DNA of 8,128 nucleotides, taken from CF-96 sp028287605 (lineage in GTDB: Bacteria; Chloroflexota; Dormibacteria; Aeolococcales; Aeolococcaceae). How positions within the stretch are numbered: the stretch's first letter is position 1; each line of letters begins with the position of its first letter. The stretch lies in NCBI GenBank assembly GCA_034666465.1, contig JAXDLT010000386.1, positions 1 through 8,128 on the forward strand, given 5' to 3'. This document shows, piece after piece, positions 1 through 5,670 of this stretch. Made by a program: the position numbers and the translations under genes. The notes beneath the pieces were generated by a model that was not told the DNA's origin, searched no databases, and saw only the letters and a program-made list of their open reading frames with translations.

Positions 1-2
1 AC

Positions 3-590
3 CACTGCCAGCGGCGCGGGCTGTGGATCGGCATCGCCTCCTCGCTGCTCACCGCGGCGGTGGCCGACCGCCGCCCGGCGGCGCCGCCGCTGCACTGGGC
101 GGTGGTGGGCGAGACCCGGCTGTGGGAGGGGCGCGTCCCCGTCCCCGGCACCCGCTGGGCCTACCGGGAGGTGGCTCGCTGCTACGAGATGGTCACCCTG
201 CCGCCCGCGCCCGGAGCGGTGGCGGGACGGGCCGGGGCGCTCCGCCGCCTCGCCCGCCTGGCCCTGCCCCCGCCGCGGGGGCGGGGCGAGCCGGTGGCCC
301 TCTACCCCGAGGGCGAGCGCGGCACCGCCGCCGGCCTGGTGGAGCCGCTGGCGGGCACCGGCACCCTGCTCCGGCTGCTCGCCGCCGGCGGGGTCCCCAC
401 CCTGCCCGTCGGCTTCGCCGAGGAGGAGGGACGGCTGCGCTGCCGCGTGGGCCAGCCCTTCCAGCCGGAGGGTGCCGGCGGCGATGCCGAGGCGGCCGAG
501 GACGCGATGCGGCGCATCGCCGCGCTCCTCCCCGGGCGCATGCGCGGCCGCTTCCGGCCCTGGGACGGCGAGACGGGGGTGGGAGCCTGA
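3..590 (+). CDS. PlsC-like lysophospholipid/1-acylglycerol-3-phosphate acyltransferase, 5' partial
   Basis: Probable membrane-associated acyltransferase that moves an acyl chain onto a glycerol-phosphate or related acceptor. The frame is open to the window edge, so the gene begins upstream and 195 residues are visible; a GTG at 60 is an internal codon rather than the start. The diagnostic feature is VALYPEGERG (visible residues 98-107), which matches the FPEGxR acceptor-binding block of the PlsC family. It is followed by a hydrophobic stretch and VPTLPVGF, which fits the conserved V-P-V strand after that block. The upstream catalytic HX4D motif is not clearly present: a His is the first visible codon, but the residue five later is Gly, and the spacing to PEG (about 100 residues) is longer than usual. 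The TGA overlaps the ATG of the methyltransferase (TGATG), which indicates co-translation. The substrate cannot be told from sequence. Confidence 0.75.
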   Translation, partial: HCQRRGLWIGIASSLLTAAVADRRPAAPPLHWAVVGETRLWEGRVPVPGTRWAYREVARCYEMVTLPPAPGAVAGRAGALRRLARLALPPPRGRGEPVALYPEGERGTAAGLVEPLAGTGTLLRLLAAGGVPTLPVGFAEEEGRLRCRVGQPFQPEGAGGDAEAAEDAMRRIAALLPGRMRGRFRPWDGETGVGA

Positions 591-1291
591 TGGCGCGCTG
601 GGGCCGGGCGCTGCGCCTGCTGCCCGCCGACGCCCGGCGGGTGCTCGACTGCGGCTGCGCCTTCGGCTTCCTCACCCGCCGGCTGGCGCGACGCCACCCC
701 GAGGTCGCCGGCATCGACCTCGACCCCGGCTACGTCGGCCGCGCCCGGCACGCGGTGCCCGGCGCCGACATCCGCCTCGGCCCGGTGTCGCGGCTGCCGT
801 GGCCCGACGGCCACTTCGACGCCGCCGTCTGCCTCGACGTGCTCGAGCACTGCCCCGACCCCGCGGCGGCCGCCGCCGAGCTGGCCCGGGTGCTCCGCCC
901 CGGCGGCACCCTGGTGGCCAGCGCGCCCCACGCCGGGCTGCTCGCGGGGGCCGACTCGCTCAACCTCTACGCCCGGCTGCGCCCCGGCGCCGCCCCGCCC
1001 ACCGACGATCCCTCCTGGCGCGAGCGCCCCCACCACCGCCACTTCACCGCCGCCGAGCTCGCCGCGGTGCTCGGGCCGGAGTTCGAGGTCGACGCGGTGC
1101 GCTACAGCGGGTTGGGGGTGGCCGAGCTGCTGAACCTCCCCCTGCTGCTCGCCACCCTGGGCGTCTCCCGCCGGCTGCGCCCCCTGTACGCGGTGCTCCA
1201 GTACGCCTACTTCGGGCTCTACGTGCTCGAGGACCTGCTGCCCATGAACCGCGCCGGCTACCACCTCATGGTGCGTGCGCGGCGGCGCTGA
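590..1291 (+). CDS. class I SAM-dependent methyltransferase (Methyltransf_11/UbiE-like)
   Basis: A 233-residue methyltransferase that uses S-adenosylmethionine. The Rossmann-fold motifs are in order: motif I VLDCGCAFGF (18-27; Cys, Ala and Phe replace part of the usual glycine pattern), the acidic strand-end GIDLD (41-45), the post-II segment FDAAVCLDVLEH (76-87), and RPGG (103-106), the usual loop before strand 5. The segment 177-217 is hydrophobic with scattered Arg (LLNLPLLLATLG, then YAYFGLYVLEDLLP) and could bind a membrane or a lipid-like substrate. The start ATG at 590 overlaps the acyltransferase stop and has GGGAG four bases upstream, so the long open frame further upstream is not used. 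With the neighbouring acyltransferase this suggests modification of a lipid, quinone or polyketide, but the acceptor is unknown. Confidence 0.88.
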   Translation: MARWGRALRLLPADARRVLDCGCAFGFLTRRLARRHPEVAGIDLDPGYVGRARHAVPGADIRLGPVSRLPWPDGHFDAAVCLDVLEHCPDPAAAAAELARVLRPGGTLVASAPHAGLLAGADSLNLYARLRPGAAPPTDDPSWRERPHHRHFTAAELAAVLGPEFEVDAVRYSGLGVAELLNLPLLLATLGVSRRLRPLYAVLQYAYFGLYVLEDLLPMNRAGYHLMVRARRR

Positions 1292-1376
1292 CCCCGGGTG
1301 GGTCACAAAGAGGCCGGCCACGATGACCGGTGGCGAGGGAGGCATACCTTGCGGTCGTCCCGGACATTGGACGCCG

Positions 1377-1790
1377 TCAGCGACGGATGTCGACCGCCTC
1401 CGGCTGACGTGGGAGGGCTCCGACCGGGCCCGGGTCCGGCCGCAGCTCGAGCTCAGTCCGCCGAGGCCGACCATGGCTTCTGCGACGCGGAGCGAAGCTG
1501 ATGAGCAGCCGAGTGCCGGTGGCCTCGGCGATCTTGCGGAGCGTCGCTGTGGAAGGCTCGTGATCTCCTCGCTCAAGTCGTGAGATGACCGAGGGGGTGG
1601 TTCCCACTCGGTGAGCCAGGGCGGCCTGGGTGAGCTTCAGCTGCATCCGGAGCCGGATGAGCTCCCTCGCGATGCCCTCCGAGAACTCCAGCCGAGCGAG
1701 GGCGGCCTGGTACTCGGGATCGGCCGCCGCCTCCTCCGCCATGGCCCGCACATGGGCGGTGCCGATCGGGCTGCCCTCGTCCTCGTGCAT
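1377..1790 (-). CDS. HigA-like XRE antitoxin without an intact toxin
   Basis: A 137-residue DNA-binding protein with a Cro/C1-type helix-turn-helix at about residues 43-97. The recognition helix region is TPSVISRLERG (65-75), followed by PSTATLRKIAEATGTRLLISF, typical of HigA-type antitoxins that follow a HigB/RelE toxin. The N-terminus (ADPEYQAALARLEF, 23-36) also matches the acidic helix common in these antitoxins. Family members usually end soon after the GTRLLISF strand. Here about 36 further Arg/Pro-rich residues run to the TGA at 1377, which may be read-through past a lost stop. The ATG at 1790 sits six bases after a TAATGT hexamer, so a leaderless start is plausible; M17 is an alternative start. 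The toxin upstream is reduced to a fragment, so this may now act only as a repressor. Confidence 0.8.
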   Translation of the reverse strand: MHEDEGSPIGTAHVRAMAEEAAADPEYQAALARLEFSEGIARELIRLRMQLKLTQAALAHRVGTTPSVISRLERGDHEPSTATLRKIAEATGTRLLISFAPRRRSHGRPRRTELELRPDPGPVGALPRQPEAVDIRR

Positions 1791-1796
1791 GCCGAC

Positions 1797-1802
1797 ACAT
1801 TA
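1797..1802 (-). promoter_or_regulatory. TGC-TAATGT extended -10 of a probable leaderless antitoxin promoter
   Basis: On the minus strand TAATGT fits TANNNT, is preceded by TGC (an extended -10 context), and lies six bases before the antitoxin ATG at 1790. Transcription would begin at or next to the start codon. It overlaps the stop codon of the toxin remnant, so the antitoxin could be expressed independently of it. A TTGACT at 1815-1820 lies only 12 bases upstream, too close for a standard -35. Confidence 0.4.
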
Positions 1803-1874
1803 GCAAAAAAGCGAAGTCAACGGTGACGGAGCCGGCTCGACACCGTTCTTGTCACGGTAGTAGAAGGCCTGCAT
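1800..1874 (-). pseudogene. truncated HigB/Gp49-like toxin remnant (N-terminus only)
   Basis: A 24-codon ORF immediately upstream of the antitoxin. It begins MQAFYYRDKNGVEP, which closely resembles the opening strand of phage-derived Gp49-like/HigB toxins (typically an F/Y-YRDxxGxEPV start followed by roughly 80-100 more residues). After EP the sequence becomes APSPLTSLFC and stops at TAA (1800-1802), ten bases before the antitoxin ATG. The remaining catalytic RelE-fold portion is absent, so a deletion from about residue 14 to near the end of the toxin is inferred. Order and strand (toxin first, then antitoxin) match a normal higBA operon. An unrelated leader peptide that happens to look like HigB is possible but less likely given the context. 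Confidence 0.6.
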
Positions 1875-1883
1875 GCCGCCGGG

Positions 1884-1889
1884 ACTGTA
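1884..1889 (-). promoter_or_regulatory. candidate -10 (TACAGT) upstream of the toxin remnant
   Basis: Minus-strand TACAGT fits TANNNT and lies nine bases before the ATG of the HigB-like remnant at 1874. It could be the original higBA promoter. No convincing -35 is visible, and single hexamers occur by chance. The rest of 1890-2010 holds no recognisable gene or strong hairpin. Confidence 0.25.
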
Positions 1890-2010
1890 GGCGTCGCGCA
1901 CAGGGTCCCGAGCCGTTCTGCCCCGCCTCCGCCGTGCGCCAGCGCCGTCTCGGCACCGCACTTGCCGTGGTCGACCAGAGCGGCGTTCTGGTGGCGCTGA
2001 CCCCGGCGGC

Positions 2011-2907
2011 TCAGCCGGTGGGAGCGTTGCCGAACAGGGCTCCGAGCTCCTGGAGGGAGATCGTCCCGGTGGAGCGGGGGTGGGGGACGGTGATGCGCGC
2101 ACCGTAGTCGTACAGACGGGTGGAGCCGTCGGTGCCCACCTTCAGGACGCCGTTGAGGCCGGGCGTGGAGCGGCCCGAGAGTGCGGCCAGGCGGTCGAAG
2201 TCGAGGGAGACGTCGGCGACGCTGGCCTCGCGCACCAGCGACCCGGAGGCCCGGTCGACGTAGAAGGTGACGTCGGCGCGGTCGTAGTGGATCGCCTGGC
2301 CGATCGTGCCCGCCAGCCCCGTGGGCGCACCCAGCCCGCTGAAGAGCGAGCCCAGCAGCCTGGTCGAGAGCGTCGCCAGGTAGCCGGGGTCGAGGGTGCC
2401 GTCGAAGCGCTCGGTGTCCACCCCGTTCTGGGTCGACCGTCCCCTGTCCCTGAGCTGGCCGACGTGGTCCGCGTACTCCTGCACCTGGTGGGTGGAGAAC
2501 GTGTCGGCGAGCCCCTGGAAGACGGACGCCTCCTTGTAGTCCCTCCCGTCCGGCGAGACGTAGACGGTGCCGTCGTAGAGCACGATGTGGATGCCCGACC
2601 GGGTGTCGGTGGAGACCACTCCGCGGAGCCGCTTCGCGCTCTCCACGTCCTCCTTGATAGTCTGGTGCTGGGAGCGGGCGCCGGCGCCGAACCCCTGCCG
2701 GGCGGCGGCGGAGAGCATGGAGGCGTCGAAGGTGATGGTCTGCGCGGTGTCGACGCGGAAGCTGCTGGCGGTCGCCCGCGACGCCGCGCGGCTCACCGCG
2801 CGGGCGGGGCTGACGCCGGTCAGCGCATCGGCGCTCTGACCGCAGCCCGCGAGCACCGCCGCGGCCGCGGCCATGGTGGCGGCGAGCGGCGCACGACCCA
2901 GCACCAT
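2011..2907 (-). CDS. secreted lipoprotein, LppX/LprG-like
   Basis: A 298-residue exported lipoprotein anchored to the outer face of the cytoplasmic membrane. It has a short basic N-terminus, a hydrophobic Ala-rich core and a lipobox L19-A-G-C22, so Cys22 should be lipidated after signal peptidase II cleavage. The mature part has the alternating beta-rich pattern of the mycobacterial LppX/LprAFG fold: SSFRVDTAQTITFD near residues 48-61, GTVYVSPDG, NGVDTERFDGTLDP (161-174), then DVTFYVDRASGSLVRE and SLDFDR. The 'NGV..ERF.GTLD' and 'YVDR.SG.LVR' blocks are typical of that group, which binds or carries lipids in the envelope; the ligand here is unknown. The ATG at 2907 has TAGTGT six bases upstream, suggesting a leaderless transcript. 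It is divergent from the P450, with 80 bp between the start codons. Confidence 0.8.
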   Translation of the reverse strand: MVLGRAPLAATMAAAAAVLAGCGQSADALTGVSPARAVSRAASRATASSFRVDTAQTITFDASMLSAAARQGFGAGARSQHQTIKEDVESAKRLRGVVSTDTRSGIHIVLYDGTVYVSPDGRDYKEASVFQGLADTFSTHQVQEYADHVGQLRDRGRSTQNGVDTERFDGTLDPGYLATLSTRLLGSLFSGLGAPTGLAGTIGQAIHYDRADVTFYVDRASGSLVREASVADVSLDFDRLAALSGRSTPGLNGVLKVGTDGSTRLYDYGARITVPHPRSTGTISLQELGALFGNAPTG

Positions 2908-2913
2908 GAGCCG

Positions 2914-2919
2914 ACACTA
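2914..2919 (-). promoter_or_regulatory. TAGTGT -10 hexamer, probable leaderless promoter of the lipoprotein gene
   Basis: Minus-strand TAGTGT (TANNNT) ends six bases before the lipoprotein ATG, the same distance as TAATGT before the antitoxin ATG. No purine-rich Shine-Dalgarno sequence lies between hexamer and start, which supports leaderless translation. Confidence 0.4.
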
Positions 2920-2987
2920 GCGCACCGTCCAGGGGGGAGTCCGCGGATGCGGCGGTTGGCTCATCATGGGCGCATGAGGGGGATGCC

Positions 2988-4319
2988 ATGAGCCAGCTCG
3001 ACGCCGCCGCCGTGACCGCGCCGCCGATGCCGCCGGGGCCGGCGATGCCGGTGGCGCTGCAGATGCTGCTGTGGATGTTCCGTCCGCTCCCGTTCATGGA
3101 GCGCTGCCGCGCCCGCCACGGCGACGTCTTCACCGTGCGCCTGCCGCTGAGCGGCGGGGTGGTGAACATCTGCGACCCGCAGCTGATCCGCACCGTCTTC
3201 GCCGACCGGGGCGACCGCCTCCACGCCGGCGAGGCGAACATCGTGCTCCAGCCGGTGCTGGGCTCGCGCTCGGTGCTGCTGCTCGACGGGCCCGAGCACA
3301 AGCGCCAGCGGAAGCTGATGCTGCCCTCGTTCCACGGCGAGCGGATGCAGCGCCACGGGCCGCTGATCGCCGGCGTCACCGCCCGCCGGGTCGAGGGCTG
3401 GCCCACCGGCCGCGCCTTCCCGCTGCGGTCGGAGTTCCAGGAGATCACCCTCGACGTCATCCTCCGCGCCGTCTTCGGGCTCGCCGAGGGCGAGCGGCTC
3501 ACCGAGCTGCGCGTCTCGCTCGGCGGCCTGCTCGCCAGCGGCCGCAACCGCCTCGCCATGCTCCCGCCGCTGCAGCGCCCCCTCGGCGGGCTGAGCCCGT
3601 GGGCCCGGCTGATGCGCGCCCGGGCGGCCTGCGACCGGTTGCTCTACGCGGAGATCCGCCGCCGCCGCACCGCCCCCGACCTCGCCGACCGCGACGACGT
3701 CCTGTCCCTGCTGCTGCTCGCCCGCGACGAGCAGGGGCGGGAGATGACCGACGTGGAGCTGCGCGACGAGCTCATCACCCTGCTGCTCGCCGGCCACGAG
3801 ACCACCGCCACCTCGCTGGCGTGGCTCTTCGACCTCGTCCTCCACGAGCCCGCGGCGATGTGCCGGCTCGAGGCCGAGGTGCTGGACGGCGGCGGCACCG
3901 CCTGGCTCGACGCCTGCATCACCGAGGCGATGCGGCTGCGGCCGGTGGTGCCGGTGGTCGCCCGCCGCCTCACCGAGCCGCTCGAGCTCGGCGGCTGGCG
4001 GCTGCCGGCGGGCAGCTACGTCGCGCCCAACATCGTGCTGACCCACCGCCGCGCCGATACCTATCCGGAGCCGCTGCGCTTCCGGCCCGAGCGCTTCCTC
4101 GACAGCCGCGCCGACAGCTTCGCGTGGCTGCCCTTCGGCGGCGGCATCCGCCGCTGCCTCGGCGCCGCCTTCGCCACCTTCGAGATGCGCACGGTGGTGC
4201 CCGAGGTGATCCGGCAGGTGCGGCTGCGCCCGGCCGGCCGCCGCCCCGAGCCGATCCGTCGCCGCGGCATCACCCTGGTCCCCGCCCGCGGCGCGCGGGT
4301 GATCGCCGAGCGCCGCTAG
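2988..4319 (+). CDS. cytochrome P450 monooxygenase
   Basis: A complete 443-residue class I bacterial P450, a soluble haem-thiolate oxygenase that needs ferredoxin/reductase partners not seen nearby. Visible motifs are a proline-rich N-terminus (PPMPPGP, 12-18), HKRQRK (104-109) in the C-helix region that contacts haem propionates, the I-helix oxygen-activation motif AGHETT (268-273), the K-helix E313-A-M-R316, the PERF element (367-370), and the haem-binding loop FGGGIRRCLG (383-392) with axial ligand Cys390. Overall it resembles the CYP110/CYP138-type group of cyanobacteria and mycobacteria, whose members oxidise fatty acids or terpenes; the substrate here is unknown. The stretch between the I/J region and the K helix (about 293-313) is some eight to ten residues shorter than usual. 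The ATG at 2988 has an AGGGGGA ribosome binding site just upstream; other ATGs at 2967, 2975 and 2984 close after a few codons. Confidence 0.95.
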   Translation: MSQLDAAAVTAPPMPPGPAMPVALQMLLWMFRPLPFMERCRARHGDVFTVRLPLSGGVVNICDPQLIRTVFADRGDRLHAGEANIVLQPVLGSRSVLLLDGPEHKRQRKLMLPSFHGERMQRHGPLIAGVTARRVEGWPTGRAFPLRSEFQEITLDVILRAVFGLAEGERLTELRVSLGGLLASGRNRLAMLPPLQRPLGGLSPWARLMRARAACDRLLYAEIRRRRTAPDLADRDDVLSLLLLARDEQGREMTDVELRDELITLLLAGHETTATSLAWLFDLVLHEPAAMCRLEAEVLDGGGTAWLDACITEAMRLRPVVPVVARRLTEPLELGGWRLPAGSYVAPNIVLTHRRADTYPEPLRFRPERFLDSRADSFAWLPFGGGIRRCLGAAFATFEMRTVVPEVIRQVRLRPAGRRPEPIRRRGITLVPARGARVIAERR

Positions 4320-4339
4320 CGCGTCCCTCCGCCGCGGCG

Positions 4340-4351
4340 CTCAGATCTGAG
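4340..4351. repeat. 12-bp perfect palindrome CTCAGATCTGAG
   Basis: CTCAGATCTGAG is its own reverse complement. CTCAGA recurs directly after it (4354-4359), so the site reads as a palindrome plus a third half-site. It lies 21 bp after the P450 stop. It has no T-run, so it is more likely a protein binding site or chance than an intrinsic terminator. Confidence 0.45.
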
Positions 4352-4368
4352 TCTCAGACGGCTCGTGT

Positions 4369-4381
4369 CTTCACCGTGAAG
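4369..4381. repeat. 13-bp inverted repeat CTTCAC-C-GTGAAG
   Basis: Perfect six-base arms around one base, running directly into GGAGGTG. On RNA the stem would take in the first bases of the Shine-Dalgarno-like block. No gene starts at the right distance, so its role is unclear. Confidence 0.4.
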
Positions 4382-4494
4382 GAGGTGGACGCCCACAGAC
4401 GCGCCCCGACGCATGGCGCGAACCTTCGCCGCAGCGGGACAGGCTGGGACCTGCGGCTGCACCCCACTTCATGGAGAGGTGAGAGAGTGGAGAG

Positions 4495-4677
4495 ATGCGT
4501 CCGCGGCTCTGCGACCAGGCCCGCCTCTGCTTCTCATGCGCAGCAGGACCTCGCCTGTGCGAAGTGCGACAGCGCCGCCCATTGCCACCAGCCGGCGACG
4601 GTGGCGGCCGGCTGGAACCTTTCCGCGGCGGCGCAGGCGGCCGGGTGACGCGGCCCGTGTGGAGGGCCGCCCGGTGA
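4495..4677 (+). CDS. doubtful 60-residue small ORF overlapping the esterase start
   Basis: The ORF starts at ATG 4495 after the purine-rich GAGAGAGTGGAGAG stretch, and its TGA overlaps the esterase GTG in a GTGA arrangement that would allow translational coupling. The product is Cys- and Arg-rich at the N-terminus, with three RLC triplets and Cys at 6, 12, 15 and 22, then Gly/Pro/Arg-rich. No family is recognised. In high-GC DNA such ORFs arise easily by chance; the only support is the stop-start overlap and a moderate purine-rich leader. Confidence 0.2.
   Translation: MRPRLCDQARLCFSCAAGPRLCEVRQRRPLPPAGDGGGRLEPFRGGAGGRVTRPVWRAAR
4661..4666 (+). promoter_or_regulatory. ribosome binding site GGAGGG that sets the esterase start
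   Basis: GGAGGG lies seven bases before GTG 4674. This favours that start over GTG 4659 and over the far upstream ATG 4413, whose extension is low-complexity and basic. Confidence 0.65.
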
Positions 4678-5648
4678 TAGGGATCGACGGCCGGCGTGTC
4701 ACGTTCACCGCTCCAGACGGCGCGGCGTACCTGATGGGCGACTTCACCGACTGGGACGAACGCCCGATTCCACTGGACGGTCCAGTCACTCTCGAGTTCT
4801 GCTGCGGCGGCTACGTCGAGTACGCCTTCCTCGACGCGCGGGGCGGCCCGGTCGCCGACCCCGAGAACCCCGTCCGGCCCAGACACCCCTGGTACGACTA
4901 CCACCGGTCGCTGACGCTGCCAGGTAACCGTTACCACTCGCCTTCTGATTGGCGCCCCGTCCACGGCACGATCTCGGAGCACGTGCTGGACTCGCGTCGA
5001 CGCCGACAGCGGTATTGGATCTACGAGCCGCCATCTGAGCCACGGTCGACGATGTACGTGCTCGACGGAGGCGACTTCCACCAGAGACTGGGCTTCCACC
5101 GCGTGGCCGACGCCCTCATCGAGGCCGGTCGGATCTGGCCGATCCGCATGGTCCTCGTGGAGCCGCAGGACCGCCTGGAGGAGTACTGGCTGAGCGAGGC
5201 GTACGAGGACTTCGTGCTCACCGAGCTGCTGCCGCACGTGGAGCGCGATCGCTCGCGGGCCAGAGAGCGTGCGATGTGGGGAGCATCCTTGGGCGGGCTG
5301 TTCGCGGCCTGGGCCGCCTGGCGCCACCCCGACGTCTTTTGCAAGGTTGGAAGCCAGTCCGGTTGCTTCACCGCCGCGCCGCGCGAAGGCCGTCCCGATG
5401 CGAGCTACTACCACGATCCCGAGTGGCTCACCGATCTCGTCGCGCGCGAGGCGGCACGACCACTCCGCCTCTACATGGACACCGGCCAGATCGAGTGGCT
5501 CCTCCCCAGCAACCGCAGGTTCGCCGCCGTGCTGGCCGACCGGCAATACCCCCATTGCTACCGGGAGCACCCGAGCGGTCACAACTGGACGACCTGGGAA
5601 CAGGGGCTGGAACCGGGACTGCTGTACCTGTTCGGTGATTGCCGGTAG
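4674..5648 (+). CDS. enterochelin-esterase-like alpha/beta hydrolase (esterase D/Fes type)
   Basis: A cytoplasmic serine hydrolase of 324 residues from the GTG start. Residues 1-60 look like the small beta-sandwich that precedes the catalytic domain in Fes/IroD-type esterases: FTAPDGAAYLMGDFTDWDERPIPL, then YVEYAFLDARG. The catalytic domain follows: YWIYEPP (114-120), STMYVLDGGDF (125-135), and a nucleophile elbow GASLGG with Ser205. Then come LRLYMDTGQIEWLL, with Asp269 as likely acid, and HPSGHNWTTWEQGL, with His303 as likely base. The order and spacing fit the putative esterase family (PF00756-like), which hydrolyses siderophore, mycolyl or other acyl esters. No siderophore genes are visible, so the substrate is unknown. 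No signal peptide is seen. It is convergent with the XRE regulator, the two stops lying 22 bp apart, and its codon use is less GC-biased than that of the P450. Confidence 0.85.
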   Translation: MIGIDGRRVTFTAPDGAAYLMGDFTDWDERPIPLDGPVTLEFCCGGYVEYAFLDARGGPVADPENPVRPRHPWYDYHRSLTLPGNRYHSPSDWRPVHGTISEHVLDSRRRRQRYWIYEPPSEPRSTMYVLDGGDFHQRLGFHRVADALIEAGRIWPIRMVLVEPQDRLEEYWLSEAYEDFVLTELLPHVERDRSRARERAMWGASLGGLFAAWAAWRHPDVFCKVGSQSGCFTAAPREGRPDASYYHDPEWLTDLVAREAARPLRLYMDTGQIEWLLPSNRRFAAVLADRQYPHCYREHPSGHNWTTWEQGLEPGLLYLFGDCR

Positions 5649-5670
5649 TGGATCGGTCCAGTCTATCGCG

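Larger units (their letters stand above)
4320..4673. other. 354-bp intergenic stretch between P450 and esterase
   Basis: No convincing gene is seen here. The stretch holds two perfect inverted repeats (4340-4351, 4369-4381) and a GAAGGAGGTG block (4378-4387) that matches the anti-Shine-Dalgarno sequence but has no start codon at usable distance. It also holds a purine-only-like stretch with GAGAG repeats (4473-4494) and a weak small ORF ending in the esterase start. All three forward frames are partly open, and their products are Arg/Ala/Pro-rich and unlike known proteins. It probably contains the esterase promoter and leader. Confidence 0.5.

Noticed and set aside
302..1576. 424-codon minus-strand open frame opposite the methyltransferase
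   Set aside because: It is antisense to a clear methyltransferase and its product is Gly/Ala/Glu-rich without motifs.
1875..2010. Possible gene remnant between toxin stub and lipoprotein
   Set aside because: Short frames on both strands give vaguely protein-like segments but no recognisable motif, start signal or family.
1999..2014. GC-rich inverted repeat near the lipoprotein stop as a terminator
   Set aside because: The arms are only about five bases with no T-run on the minus strand, so it is not distinguishable from chance in this composition.
1817..3559. 580-codon open frame on the minus strand across the lipoprotein and the P450 start
   Set aside because: It overlaps two well-supported genes in other frames. 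Its product is low-complexity Arg/Pro/Ser-rich, as expected from a shadow frame in high-GC DNA.
3071..4648. 525-codon plus-strand frame within and beyond the P450
   Set aside because: It is an Arg/Pro-rich shadow of the P450. The part after 4376 contains a CAKC and HCH pattern, but there is no start signal or family match.
4413..4673. N-terminal extension of the esterase from ATG 4413
   Set aside because: The extension is basic and low-complexity, and GGAGGG seven bases before GTG 4674 gives a better start next to the conserved domain.
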